Shown here piece after piece: positions 11,193 to 22,321 of a stretch of 64,000 nt of DNA; the stretch's first letter is position 1, and every line of letters begins with the position of its first letter. Origin of the DNA: Cochliopodium minus (taxonomy: Eukaryota > Discosea > Himatismenida > Cochliopodiidae); the NCBI GenBank assembly GCA_024220525.1, contig JAMYWO010000125.1, positions 61,713-125,712 of the forward strand. The letters run 5' to 3'. A model generated the notes under the pieces. The model ran no database searches. It was not told the origin of the DNA and worked only from the letters and a program-made list of their open reading frames with translations. The translations under genes and the position numbers were made by a program.

Positions 11193-12087
11193 TTAGTTTG
11201 CTTGAACCTTTCCAAGGAGCTTTTGTTTAGGGAGGGTCTCTTCAGGTTCATCGGAAGTGACAACAGTGTGATCACAGCAAGCAGCATAGTTGCTAATAAA
11301 GAAAAGAATGAAAAAAAAAGACAAAAAAAATGAATATGAAGTTTACCTTATACAGTATTGAGTTGCACTGAAAAAGAAGCAATAATCCAAAAAGAGAAAT
11401 AATAATAAAAAAATTTTACGAATATGCATCATGTGTTCCCTAATCAATGATGATTATAAGAATAAAAGAAATAAAAATTTTTATTTTAAATACCCAAGGA
11501 CTTGCAGCAATTTCTGTTGCTATAGTCAATGGACTGTTGTTTGCTTTAAATGCATCAATTATTCTTGGATAATAACCATTTCTCAAAGTAGCAGCAGATG
11601 CATCAATTCCAGAGCTGTGATTGTTGTAGTTCTTTACCCCAACGCTGTTACAATTGGTAGAAGATGGCCAATTTTCGGTTGTATCCAAAGGATTGTTTCT
11701 TTTCAATAAATAAAGATAGGGTTAAATTGAAAATTGATTAATTGATGTCTATCTAAATTTGTATACCTGCATGGAGATCCTTCTCCTAAACGAATTTTGC
11801 AAAATAAATATAAAAATTTTTAAAGACTCCTAAATAAAATTTGATCCTTGCCTTGTTGCCAACCAAGAATCTATCAAAAAGAATCAAAATTAAAAAATAT
11901 TTATTAATATTCGTTAATATTTTCAGCTTTTTTTTCAAAATTTTGATTTTACGGCTGTAATAGTATTGTGGGTCACAGGAAAGCCCATTTTCTTGAGGAA
12001 ATCAGTTCCCCATTCGCATCTGGTTATTCCTTGAACGCTGTAGAGAGAAATCAATAAAATCAAAAGATAAATGCAAAATTTTTTCAT
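11193..12087 (-). CDS. Secreted bacterial/phage-type lysozyme-like (peptidoglycan hydrolase) protein
   Basis: Seven exons (12087-11953, 11870-11852, 11785-11767, 11698-11494, 11439-11420, 11367-11347, 11292-11193) give 172 residues. Residues 1-20 (MKKFCIYLLILLISLYSVQG) are a clear signal peptide. The mature part contains DFLKKMGFPVT, WQQGEGSPCRNNPLDTTENW, NSVGVKNYNNHSSGI and ATEIAASPWGTHD. As I recall the family, W..(A/G)EG...NNPLNTT, FNSVGVKNY and SPWGT are signatures of actinobacterial and phage muralytic proteins, with the Glu of the GEG motif as probable catalytic acid. Six cysteines (extracellular disulphides), seven small exons and a GC-AG intron (donor 11851-11850) show adaptation to the host genome. 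Likely role: digesting bacterial prey or defence. No direct activity evidence. Confidence 0.7.
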
Positions 12088-12333
12088 TTTTTTATATTTT
12101 ATTATTTTAATTTTGAATTTAAAAAATAATTATTTATATTTTTTATGTTTCAATTTTAGATGCTCTAGTTAAATTAAATACCAAAATCCACTAATATCAA
12201 AGAAATGATTGAAATTTTACTAAATTTTATCTTTCAGAATAAAATTTTATTGAAAAGATTCGTAAGGTATCTCAATATAAACAAATCATTAATTCCGATC
12301 AAAATTTTCAAACAAGAAAAAGTTTATTTTTTA

Positions 12334-13547
12334 TTAGAAAAATTCAACTTCCATTTTTAAGGTGTAATAAAGGCAAAAAGAAAAACAAATATCTTCATTA
12401 CCAAAAGAGGAAAGAGAAGTTGATTTGGTTGTTCCATAATGTTCGACGGTGAAGGTGTTGGCCACGAAATCAACTGTGAAGGTGAAGTCAGTTCCATTCC
12501 TAGTCAAGTACAAGTCAGAACCATGTTGACCATATTTAGTACCTCCATAAGAGACGTAGCATCCTAAAAGAATTAATTTATTAAAAAATTCAAAATATTT
12601 TGTTAAATTTCTTTAGAAACTAAAAAAATATGTTTTTGTTAATTTAAATATTAATGAAGTAAAAATACCTTGAGATGTGTACATGGTGGTGGTGGCGTTG
12701 AAATCACTACACTTATGTACTCCAAACATGAGACCAGAGTAATCAGTGGTGCTATATCTAAAGTTAAATAAAAAAAAAAAGAAAATATGAAACATAATTA
12801 GTGAGAAGAAATAAAATGATTCACTCTAAAACTTTGACTTTGCAACTGATTTTTTTTTTCTTTCTATCCAAAGGCCCACTATGTAAAATGAAATTATTAA
12901 AAGCATTTAAAATTTTTTTTGTTAATTTAATATGCTCCATATAATTTGGATCAATTTTTATATCTTGAGAAAACATAATGAACAATTGATCAATGAATGC
13001 AAATTATCATATTATCATTTGTATATGTTGATTAATATTGATCCAATAATCGATCATTTTTACTAACAAATTTTCATTTTGAAAATTTTGATTATTTTAA
13101 TCTGAAAATTTCTTTAAAAATTTACGTTGCAACATTACAATCCCATCCTCCATTCTTTGTTTTTACAACGGTGAATACCTTACCATTCTTGGTGATTGTG
13201 GAAAATTCATTCTTTTGAGAGAGATCTATTGCCAAATTTTTCTTTCTTCCTCCCTTCTCTCTGGGCTCAGATTCTCCTCCTAAAAGGATATCCTCGCCTC
13301 TCACTTCATTCAATCCTCCAATCACCTTTATTTAAAAAAAAATTAAAAACTCATTTTTAAAGATAGAGATATTGATTCTTTTACCATCTACATGTGCAAT
13401 ATGAGATTACAAAATTACAAAATTTGATACATATATAATAGTATAATGGTATACAGCTCTTGCTATAGGTGATAAACTGATGAATCCTCTGATTATATTT
13501 GCAGCTTCGCTATATTCATCGATTGGTTGATCTTGATTTTCTTCCAT
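12334..13547 (-). CDS. SPRY-like domain protein, about 203 residues
   Basis: Exons 13547-13455, 13325-13126, 12757-12669 and 12563-12334 are in phase. The N-terminus MEENQDQPIDEYSEAANIIR is followed by a basic linker (GESEPREKGGRKKN). The beta-rich core reads TITKNGKVFTVVKTKNGGWD, YSGLMFGVHKCSDF, GCYVSYGGTKYGQHGSDLYL and DFTFTVDFVANTFTVEHYG, the pattern expected of a SPRY/concanavalin-like fold (GVH..., then aliphatic-D-aliphatic-X-N-T-aliphatic-T). The last exon may instead splice at GGTAATG near 12395, which would change the final 20 or so residues. It shares a 200-nt intergenic region with the divergent HSPA12-vWA gene. Binding partner unknown. Confidence 0.5.
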
Positions 13548-13747
13548 TTTTTTTTGTTTAACTTTTATTAATTTTTTTAATAAATAATCATTTCATTTAT
13601 GATATGATCCACAAAAAAGAAATTTGGGTAAAACAACTTTATTTCGCTTTTAGAATGTAAGTAATTCTTATAAATATAACGGCGAATCTCTGGTTATTTT
13701 TTATTCCTTTGAATATCTTAGGAGAATGGTTTCTTTAATAAAAAAAA

Positions 13748-16700
13748 ATGAAAGATAATCTACCAACCCTTGTAATAGCAATAGATTTCGGAACAACCAA
13801 ATCAGGATGGGGATATTCAAGATTGGATACCACTCCCATAGTGAATGAGGAGTGGGGCAAAAAAGTGTAAATAAAAAAGAGAAATAAAAATATTCATAAA
13901 ATTTTTATGCATTAATCATACCATATATGATAGAGACTATAAAAATCTCACCATGATATTATATGATGGAGATAAACCCATAGCATATGGATATGAAGCA
14001 AGAGAAAAATATACCAGGCAAGAAAATGTAAGATGACCCATTCTTTTTAATCTCTTAATTTTCAAGTCCAAATTAAATCTTCTTCTATAGAAAAGCTTTA
14101 GATTATTGGATAATTTCAAAATGTTATTGAATAAAAATGGAGAACAACCAGTAAGGAATATTCGTTCGAAAGAAAATTTAAATTTATTTAATTTGAAACT
14201 AACATTTAATACTTTTTTTATTTTTTGTAAAAAGAATGTGAAAGCACCAGTGGACATGAAGAAGATGAAGAGTAACGAAGTGTTCGACAACCTTCTTAAG
14301 ATTCAAATGAACTCGGAGCCAAAGAAGAAGACACAATTTTTCATTTTCAACAAGCCTAAAAAACTTCCTAAAGAAAAGAAGAATGTGCAGTCAGTCGAAG
14401 TAGGAGTAATTGAGAACAGAGGTAAAAAATAAATTTTTTTTAAATTAAATTAATTCTAAAAAATTTTTTAATTTTTTTTTTTTGAAGGCAAAAAATTTTC
14501 TGTAATCACTGTAATAAGCGATTTTTTATCTTTGATGAGAAAGGACATCCAATCTTCTTTGAAGAACAACCTCAACATAGATATTGATAGAGAGAAAATC
14601 AAGTGGGTCGTCACTGTCCCTGCTATATGGGATGATGAGATGAAGGCAATCATGAGAAAGGCTTGTATTAGTGCTAGAATAATCAAAAATGAGCAATATG
14701 ATTCAAATTCTTTTGAGTTTATGTATAGCAATTTTATTTTTTTTTAGCATATTTTTTTCTTTATTTTGATTTCTTTTTTTAATAAGATAATTTTTTTTTT
14801 ATTTTTTTTTTTTTTTTTGAAAATAGGTTTGAGCCTGAAGGTAACTTTAAAAAAAACAAAGTTAAATCAAATAATGAGTTTTTAAATTTTTTTTTTTTTT
14901 GAATTTCAGCTGCTTGGTATTTTTTCAATATTTTCAATATTTTTTCAACATTTTTTAATAAATTCATCATAGCATCGAAGTTTTCAGTGGAAGTCAATCC
15001 GTTGAAATGATTCATGATTTCCAACCTTTTATTGTTGTAGACGCTGGAGGTGGTACAATAGATATTTCCGTGTATACAAAAGAAGGTAACAAGCTCAGGC
15101 AAGTAGAGGCTTCTTCTGGAGGTATTTTTATTTAATTTTTTTTTTAAATAAAAAATTATTCACTTTATTAAGGATCTGCTGGTGGAAGGTGAAATATCTT
15201 TTTGGTACAAATTAACAGCATTTTAAAGAATATTATTTAATAGTTACGTGGATAAAGAGTTTCTATTGTATTTTTACTCTAAAATACCCTTCATCAAATC
15301 AAAAGAAGAAAACCAAAAAAAATTTGAGATGAACCCTAAAGTAACAACTTTCAAAAATTTAATAGTTTTTAAAATTAATCAAATCTAGTTTTTAATTTAT
15401 TATTTACTTTTTAATTAATATCTATTTTTTTAAATCAGATGCCAACATTCCTTGATAATTGGTTACAAGTCAAGCATTCTTCAAAAGGAGACGGTATTAT
15501 AATACACTTCAAGAAATTATTTAATTAATTTTTTAATTTATTTTTCGTGATTTTTTATATTTTTTTTTTTTTCATGATTTTTTATATTATTTTAACTTTT
15601 TTTTTGATTTTTTTGTCTTATTTGTTGATAGAGGATGAATATGTGGAAATCCCTCCCAAATTGATCAAGCAGATTCCTGACAATGACAGTTTTGACGAAG
15701 AAAACTTCAAGATTCCCAAAGATATTTTCAAGTCTTTTTTCAAGGACTCCACCGAAAAAACGGTTCAATACCTTCGAAATGTGGTTGAGAAAAATCCTAA
15801 CGCGAACAATATCATTTGTGTTGGTGGATACAGGTATCTCTTTTATTTTTTTCATCTCTTTTTATTTTTTTATCTTTTATTATTTTATTTTTATTCTTTT
15901 ATTCAATAACATTTTTTTTTTATTAAAAAAATAATAGTCTTTGTAATTTGCTTTACAACAGCTTGAAAGAAAAATTCCCAAACAAAAAATTCTTCAGGCC
16001 AAATAATGCAAGAAAGGCTGGTAATTTCAAAATTTTGAATGTTTCAAAATTTTTTTTTATTTTTAGAAATTTTTTTTGAAAATTTTGAAACATTATAATT
16101 TTTTTTTTGTCAAAATTTTCTAGTGACCCTTGGTGCTGCAAGATTCACCAGCAGCTCCCCTGTAAAAAACAGAATCATAAGCAGCGTCTACGGTATCGAA
16201 ACTGTCGAAATTTTCAACGAGAAAATCCATCTCCAAGAAAAGAAGATGAAAAGCACTGATGGTAACCTCTATTGTTCTGGAGTTTTCTCCACCATCATCA
16301 AAAAAGGTTCTGTAGAATCTGGTGAGTCCATCAAGAAGACCTTTCCTCTTGTATATGGTGGGTAAAAAAAAAAATTAAAATTTTATATTTTCACTTTATT
16401 TTTTGATTTAAATTTAAATAATTTTTAATCAATAATTTCAATTGATTCTTTTTAATTTCGTTTTAAAAATTATTTTATTAAAAAAAAAAAATTTTTTATT
16501 AAAGAAATTTTTTGGACCTCACAATATGCAAATACACTCCAGAAAAGGACGAAACACCAAAGTACGTGACTGAAAAGGGTGTTTCAAGAGAGTCTTATTT
16601 CCGCTTCAAAATTCCCCAAAACAGCCGCAATCTCAAATCTGTTGATGTCTCCATCCATTTCGACAAACAAGAAATTAACGCCTCTTTAATTATTGATAAT

Positions 16701-17684
16701 CAAGAGCAAAGGTAAAAAAAAAACCTTATTTTATTTATTCATTTATTTATTTTCTAAAATCCATTTTTATTCTTTTTTAAATCTTTTTTTAAAATTATTT
16801 TATTTTTGTTTTTAATTTAATTTAATTTTGAAAAAAAAAAAAAGAGTTCCCATGAGCTTCGATTTTGAGAATAAGGAAATCGAGAAAAAACTGCACTACG
16901 TGATGTGTTTAGATATGTCTGGGTCGATGTCTGGAAGCAGATGGTATCACTTTTTAAAATTAATCTTTTTTTTAATATACTTTTATTATCAATCTTTTGA
17001 TTTTTATTTTTTTTTTCAAAGGAATGAGATGGTCAAAGCTTTCGATTCATTCCTTAAGGATAATAAAGAAAAGGATAATATTTTTTCCATCATTCTCTAT
17101 AATGAGCAAGCAGAGCTCATCTACGAAAAGAGGTCGCCAAAAGAGGAATTTTTTCTCGAATTTAAATCGTAGAAAAATATTTAAAAATATTTAATTTCTT
17201 TTTTTTTTTTTTATGAATAGTTTTTTTGTTTTTGTTTTTTTTAAAATAATTTTTTTGATATAGAGGAAAAACAAGCTACAAAAACGCTTTAATCAAAGCC
17301 AACGAAGTTCTGAGTCGCAATGATAATACCACATACAAACCCGTCCTCATTTTTCTCACTGATGGCGAGAACAGCGAGGAGGACAGTGGAGAAGATCAAA
17401 TGAAGGAAATTTATGAGAGCTATTCTTCTTTTGGCCTACAAACTTTCATTTTTGGATTTAAAGTAACCCAAGAAGATGGTAAAAATAATTTTTTTATGTT
17501 TTCATTTCACCCTTTGATTTATTTAAACATTTTTTTTATTTTCATAATTAATTTTTCTTTCAAAGCATTGTTCCTTGAATGGCTCGCCGAAAATGTGGAA
17601 GGACATTATGTTACCACCGGTGATTTGACTTCTATCAAATTGGAAGATGCCTTTTCAGAAATGTCTCATTTGATGAATAATTAA
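13748..17684 (+). CDS. HSPA12-type Hsp70 ATPase fused to a C-terminal von Willebrand factor A domain
   Basis: Nineteen phase-consistent exons give 780 residues. The N-terminal part is an HSPA12-like nucleotide-binding domain: phosphate-1 motif VIAIDFGTTKSGWGYS, IAYGYEAREKY, the connector WVVTVPAIWDDEMKAIMRKA, EPEAAC, phosphate-2 motif VVDAGGGTIDISVY, the ICVGGY adenosine motif, and VTLGAARF after it. Instead of a peptide-binding domain, residues from about 610 form a vWA domain with a complete MIDAS: LDMSGSMSG, a later threonine (SGKTSYKNAL) and FLTDGEN. Three exons are tiny (14827-14840, 14910-14916, 15173-15188) but are required to restore EPEAAC and SSGGSAGG. The HSPA12 family is poorly characterised; vWA domains bind protein ligands through a metal ion. 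The fusion suggests ATP-regulated ligand binding in the cytosol, as no signal peptide is seen. Confidence 0.85.
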
Positions 17685-17941
17685 ATTTCATTTAATGATT
17701 TTTTTTTTTTGGAACATATCATATCTAGTTCATTCAAAATTAAATTTCATTATTATGAACTGAAAAATATTTTTCAAAAATATGCAAAATTTAAATAATT
17801 CATGAAAAGGATTGTTTTGAACAAATGGATTTATTCTGAGTGCAGGAGGTTGGAATTTAAATTTTATAAGGAAAATGGATCAATAGATTTCAAAAAAAAT
17901 AAATATAAAAAAAAATAGAAAGTCCCTAAAAAAAAAAATAT

Positions 17942-20735
17942 ATGTCAGAAGATAGCACAGATTCAGAAGAAAATCAACCAGGTATTTAAAAATATAAAAT
18001 TTCATTCTCACAAAAATATTTTTATATAACCTAATAAAAATATTATTTTTCTTGAGTATTCAATTAGAACCTTATTTATTGAACATTTCATTTAAATATT
18101 CAATCATATTCAAACAAAATTTCAACTGACAAATTTATTATTAAAAAATATATATAGCAATTTGCATAGATACTGGTACTGGAAGTATCAAAGCAGGATT
18201 TGCAGGAGATACCCTTCCTAAAGTGACCATGCAGACACTTGTTGGAAAAACCAAGGCTAAATTCAAAAAATTGGATCCAGAGATGAGGGATTTCTATTTT
18301 GGGAATGAGGTTACAAATCTGGAAGAGAGTATGCAAAAAAAAAAATATTTCAAAAAATCTAAAGAAATATATCACCCAATAAAATTTTATACTATAAAAT
18401 ACTGTATAAAATGGGAATGAATAAGAATCATATCATAAAATCACGATTTAATATTATATTTTTTTTGTAGAATTGATTATTAAATATCCGATTGAGGCTG
18501 GTGTGGTCACTGATTGGGATATGATGGATAAATTATGGCAACATACTTTCAAGGAGCTCGATGTGGATCCCGAAGATAGAAGGGTCTTGCTCACCGAGCC
18601 TCCTCACAATCCAAAAGAAAATAAGGAAAAGATGGTGGAGATTATGTTTGAAAATTATGATGTCGGAGAATTGCATATTGGTATCAAATAAATATTTATA
18701 TATCGAATGATACTACATTTTCACAAATCTATTAAATTATCTATAAATCAATTCAAACTTAATTTATTCACTGCGGGGTGAATAAGAACTGATATATTTT
18801 TTTTTTTTTTGAAAAATCTTTATTTCTTTTCTAAAATATTGTCAACATATAATCTCATTGATCTTTTCAATGTTTATGATCAAGTTATATAATTGGATGA
18901 TCTCTTTTAACTCTTTTTAAACCATTTTATTTTATTTTCTTGGAATATAGCGATGCAAGCGGTGATGTCGTTGTACTCTGTGGGAAAAACCACGGGAGTG
19001 GTGATGGACATTGGAGATGGAGTTGCTCACACAGTCCCAGTCTCTGACGTTAGAAATTTTTTTTTTTAAAAAAAAATTAGATTTTTTCATTATTTTTTTA
19101 AAATTTTTATTTTTTATTTTTTATTCTTATTTTTATTTAATTAGGGATTCATTTTGCCTCACAACATTCAAAGAATGAATCTTGCAGGGAGAGATTTGAC
19201 CCAATATCTTTCCGTGTTGCTCGCAAAGAGAGAGATGAACTTCACCACCAGTTCCGAGATGCAAATCGTTAAAAGAATCAAAGAAAAAACGGCATATGTT
19301 GCTTTAGACTTTGAAAAAGAACTAAAATGTAATTATTTTTAATTTTTTTTCTTTGATTTTTTTTTAATCTTTTTTTTTTTTAATACATTTTTTTTTACAT
19401 TTTAATGTTACTTATTTTTTAATTTTTAATTTTATTTTTTAATAATTATTTATTATTTATTATTGTTTTTATTTTTCTTTAGTGCAGCCACAACCCTACG
19501 AATTTGAACTTCCTGACAACAAAAAAATATCAATACAATACGAAAGATTCGAGTGTTTAGAACCATTGTTCAAACCTCATCTTGTCGAAATGGAAGCGCC
19601 AGGTATTCACCAAATTTTGTACGACACTGTCATGAAATGTGACATCGATTTGAGAAAACCTTTGTTTTCTAATATTGTATTAACCGGAGGTAAAAAAAAA
19701 AAATTTTTTTGACTTTTACATTTATTTTTTATTAATTTTTAATTTATTTCTTTTATATTTAATTTTTAATTATTTATTTTATTCATTTTTTACTATTTTC
19801 ATTTTTTTGTTTCATTCATTTTAATTTGAATTTAATTAATCATTAGTACCACATCTAAAATTCAACTTTTTTATTCGAAATATGAATTCAAATATTGTTA
19901 TTATGTTTAAATTTAAACTTTTCATATTTTTTTAAAATATAACTTTTCATATTTTTAATTTTTAATTTTCTTCATTTTATTCTTTGAAAGGAACTGTGTC
20001 ATGCCCGGGAATGGCTGAAAGATTAAAAAGAGAATTAGAAAAAACAGTCACCACAATGAAAATACACATCGCCCAAGATGACAGAAGGGACATCGGAGTG
20101 TGGAGGGGTTGCTCGGTAATCTCCGAACTAAGAAACTTTGACGGGTGGGTCAGCATCGACGAGTATTTGGAGTACGGTGCTTCTTGTATGGACAAGGACA
20201 AGAGGGATGATGACGATGATGACTATTCTTACCGTCCTACGCGTTCATCCAAAACTGATGACATAGTCTTGGAAAAGAAAGTAATTTTTTTTTTGAATAT
20301 TTTTTTCAAATTTTCAAATATTTTTTTAAATTTTTTTGAACACTTTCAAATATTTTTTTCATTTTTTTGAACATTTAAAATTTTTTTCAAATATTTTTTT
20401 TTTTTTTACAAATTAATTATTTTGACTAAAATTTTTTCATTTTTTTTATTTTTTGAAGGAGCCAATCATCGAAAGAACATCACTTGCTTTCGAGCACATA
20501 GAATTAGAAAGCAACAATAACAATGATGAAGTTTTGGAAGAGAACAACAAATCATTTGCCACCAAACCCAACACCGCCATAGAGGAAGATTCCTCCTCTT
20601 TAACTTCCTCGCGTCTAAAACTTCCTGTCAAGTGTATCGGCAACATGGGATATTACAGCCACATCATCCATGTTGGTACTCCTGATCAGGATTACATTGA
20701 TATTTTGAATGCCAGAGTCATTGGTCTTTATTTTG
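17942..20735 (+). CDS. Divergent actin-related protein with acidic C-terminal extension
   Basis: Begins [13 protein letters not shown] after an A-rich run; exons near 17942-17981, 18157-18329, 18471-18680, 18951-19050, 19145-19330, 19483-19689, 19990-20280 and 20459-20735. Actin-fold landmarks: phosphate-1 [55 protein letters not shown], phosphate-2 [14 protein letters not shown], adenosine motif [18 protein letters not shown], and a degenerate end ([28 protein letters not shown]). Actin residues at the polymer interface are not conserved, so it is an ARP or orphan actin-like protein. After the actin end come a DDDDDD stretch and a Ser/Asn-rich linker. The last exon ends in phase 1, while the leucine-rich exon at 21268 needs phase 0, so a join is suspected but not proven. 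Confidence 0.75.
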
Positions 20736-20829
20736 GTAAACATAAATTTCATCCTTTTTTTATTCACTTTTCTTTCGAACTTTTTTTTTTCATTTCTAAT
20801 GAATGTTTTATTTAATTAATATTTTTCAT

Positions 20830-20935
20830 TTCATTTATTTCATTTATTTCATTTATTTCATTTATTTCATTTATTTCATTTATTTCATTTATTTCATTTA
20901 TTTCATTTATTTCATTTATTTCATTTATTTCATTT
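20830..20935. repeat. 9-nt tandem repeat (TTTATTTCA)n in intron
   Basis: About 11-12 near-perfect copies of TTTATTTCA, in the 530-nt gap between the ARP extension and the leucine-rich exons, where exon phases do not match. A slippage- or collapse-prone array. Confidence 0.85.
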
Positions 20936-21267
20936 TTGTATTTTTTGTTTTAAAGTTATTTTAATTTTTTTTTGATTTTGTACTTTATTTTCTTTTTTTT
21001 AATAAATTTTTAATATTTTTTTAATTATGATTTTTCCTTTAAAATGTTTCAATATTTTCATTTATTTTTTGTAATTTTTTAATAAAATTTTTTTTATGTT
21101 GGTTTTTTTGTTCATTATTCTTTATTTGTTATTTTTGAAAAAAAAAATTTTTTGATTTTTAACATCAAAAAAAATTTAAAAAATTTGATCAAAAAAATTT
21201 AAATCAAATTTTTCTGTTTTAAAAACCTTTAAAATAAGATTTATTTTATCATTTTTTTTCCAAAAAG

Positions 21268-22271
21268 TTGCATCTGGAGTCAATAGAAGGAGTGTATTTC
21301 ATCGAAAAAATTCCCTCTTCGTTGACCTCTTTGACTTTGATAGAATACAATGTCAACTTTGATTCCATTGAGGACAGAAGGGAAGAAGCCATTTCCCACA
21401 CTCTAAGCAGATGGTTACTTAACAAAGTTCCTCTCAAAACTTTAATGGTAAAAATAAAAAATAAAAAATAAAAGTAAAAAATAAAATATAAAATATAAAA
21501 TAAAATAATAAATAAAAAATAAAAAAATAAATAATAAAAAATAAAAAATAAAAAATAAAAAATTTGAAATAAAAAACAAAAAATTTGAAATAAAAAATGC
21601 AAAATAAAAAATGCAAAATAAAAAATGCAAAATAAAAAATGCAAAATACAAAATAATAAAATATAAAATATAAAATATAAAATATAAAATATAAAATATA
21701 AAACATAAAAAATAAAATATAAAAAAATGAAAAATAATGAGATAAAAAAATAATAAAATAAAAAATAAAATAAACTAAAAAATAAAATAAAAAAATGAAA
21801 AAATGAAATATTACTTAATTTTACAACTTTTTTATTAGATTTACAATATCTATTTGGAAGATGAAATATTCTCCCTTTTGCCTCCCTCTCTCATCGTTTT
21901 GCATCTTCCCAAGTGCAATTTGAAGGACAAGACACTCAAGACCATTCGCTACCTCCAAAACTTGGAAGAACTCGACATATCCCAAAATAATGGTATAAAA
22001 TGATTTTATATTTTAAATTAAATATTTAAAACAATTATTTTAATGATTTTCATTTGGTTTTATTTTTGATTTTCTACTTTTTTTTTATATTTTTTAATTT
22101 TTTTTTTGATTTTTTTTTTTTATTTTTTTTTTTTCAACAGACATCACTCCTCTTGGAGTCAGTCTTTTGCCTTCCACTTTGAGAAAATTGATCTGCATAG
22201 ACGTTTTGACCACAAGACGTTCCATTTCTCATTTGGAAGGATTTTGTTCAGTTATTCTCCAAGAAAAATAG
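21268..22271 (+). CDS. Leucine-rich-repeat exons, possibly the 3' end of the ARP gene
   Basis: Three exons, 21268-21449, about 21840-21995 and about 22140-22271, in mutual phase. The protein shows repeated leucine-rich strands: IEKIPSSLTSLTLIEYN, SLLPPSLIVLHLPKCNL, LQNLEELDISQNN, SLLPSTLRKLICIDVL. The IPSSLTSLTL and LPPSLIVLHL pattern resembles FNIP-type repeats known from amoebae as well as ordinary LRRs. It ends at TAG. No start codon was found, so it is either the C-terminus of the preceding actin-related gene (one exon unrecognised or a 1-nt error) or a partial gene. Intron 21450-21839 is filled with simple repeats, including 14-nt units AAAATAAAAAATGC at about 21587-21643. Confidence 0.5.
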
Positions 22272-22321
22272 TTTTATATAAAATAATTTAATTAAATAAA
22301 ATAAATAAAAATAAAAAAAAA

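Noticed and set aside
20830-20935. Regular repeats considered as a CRISPR-like array
   Set aside because: 9-nt units without spacers in an intron of a eukaryotic gene; a plain tandem repeat.
21249-21706. Long minus-strand frames rich in Phe/Tyr/Leu/Ile
   Set aside because: They are read from AAAAT/AAATA simple repeats of an intron; the residue pattern is that of the repeat, not of a protein.
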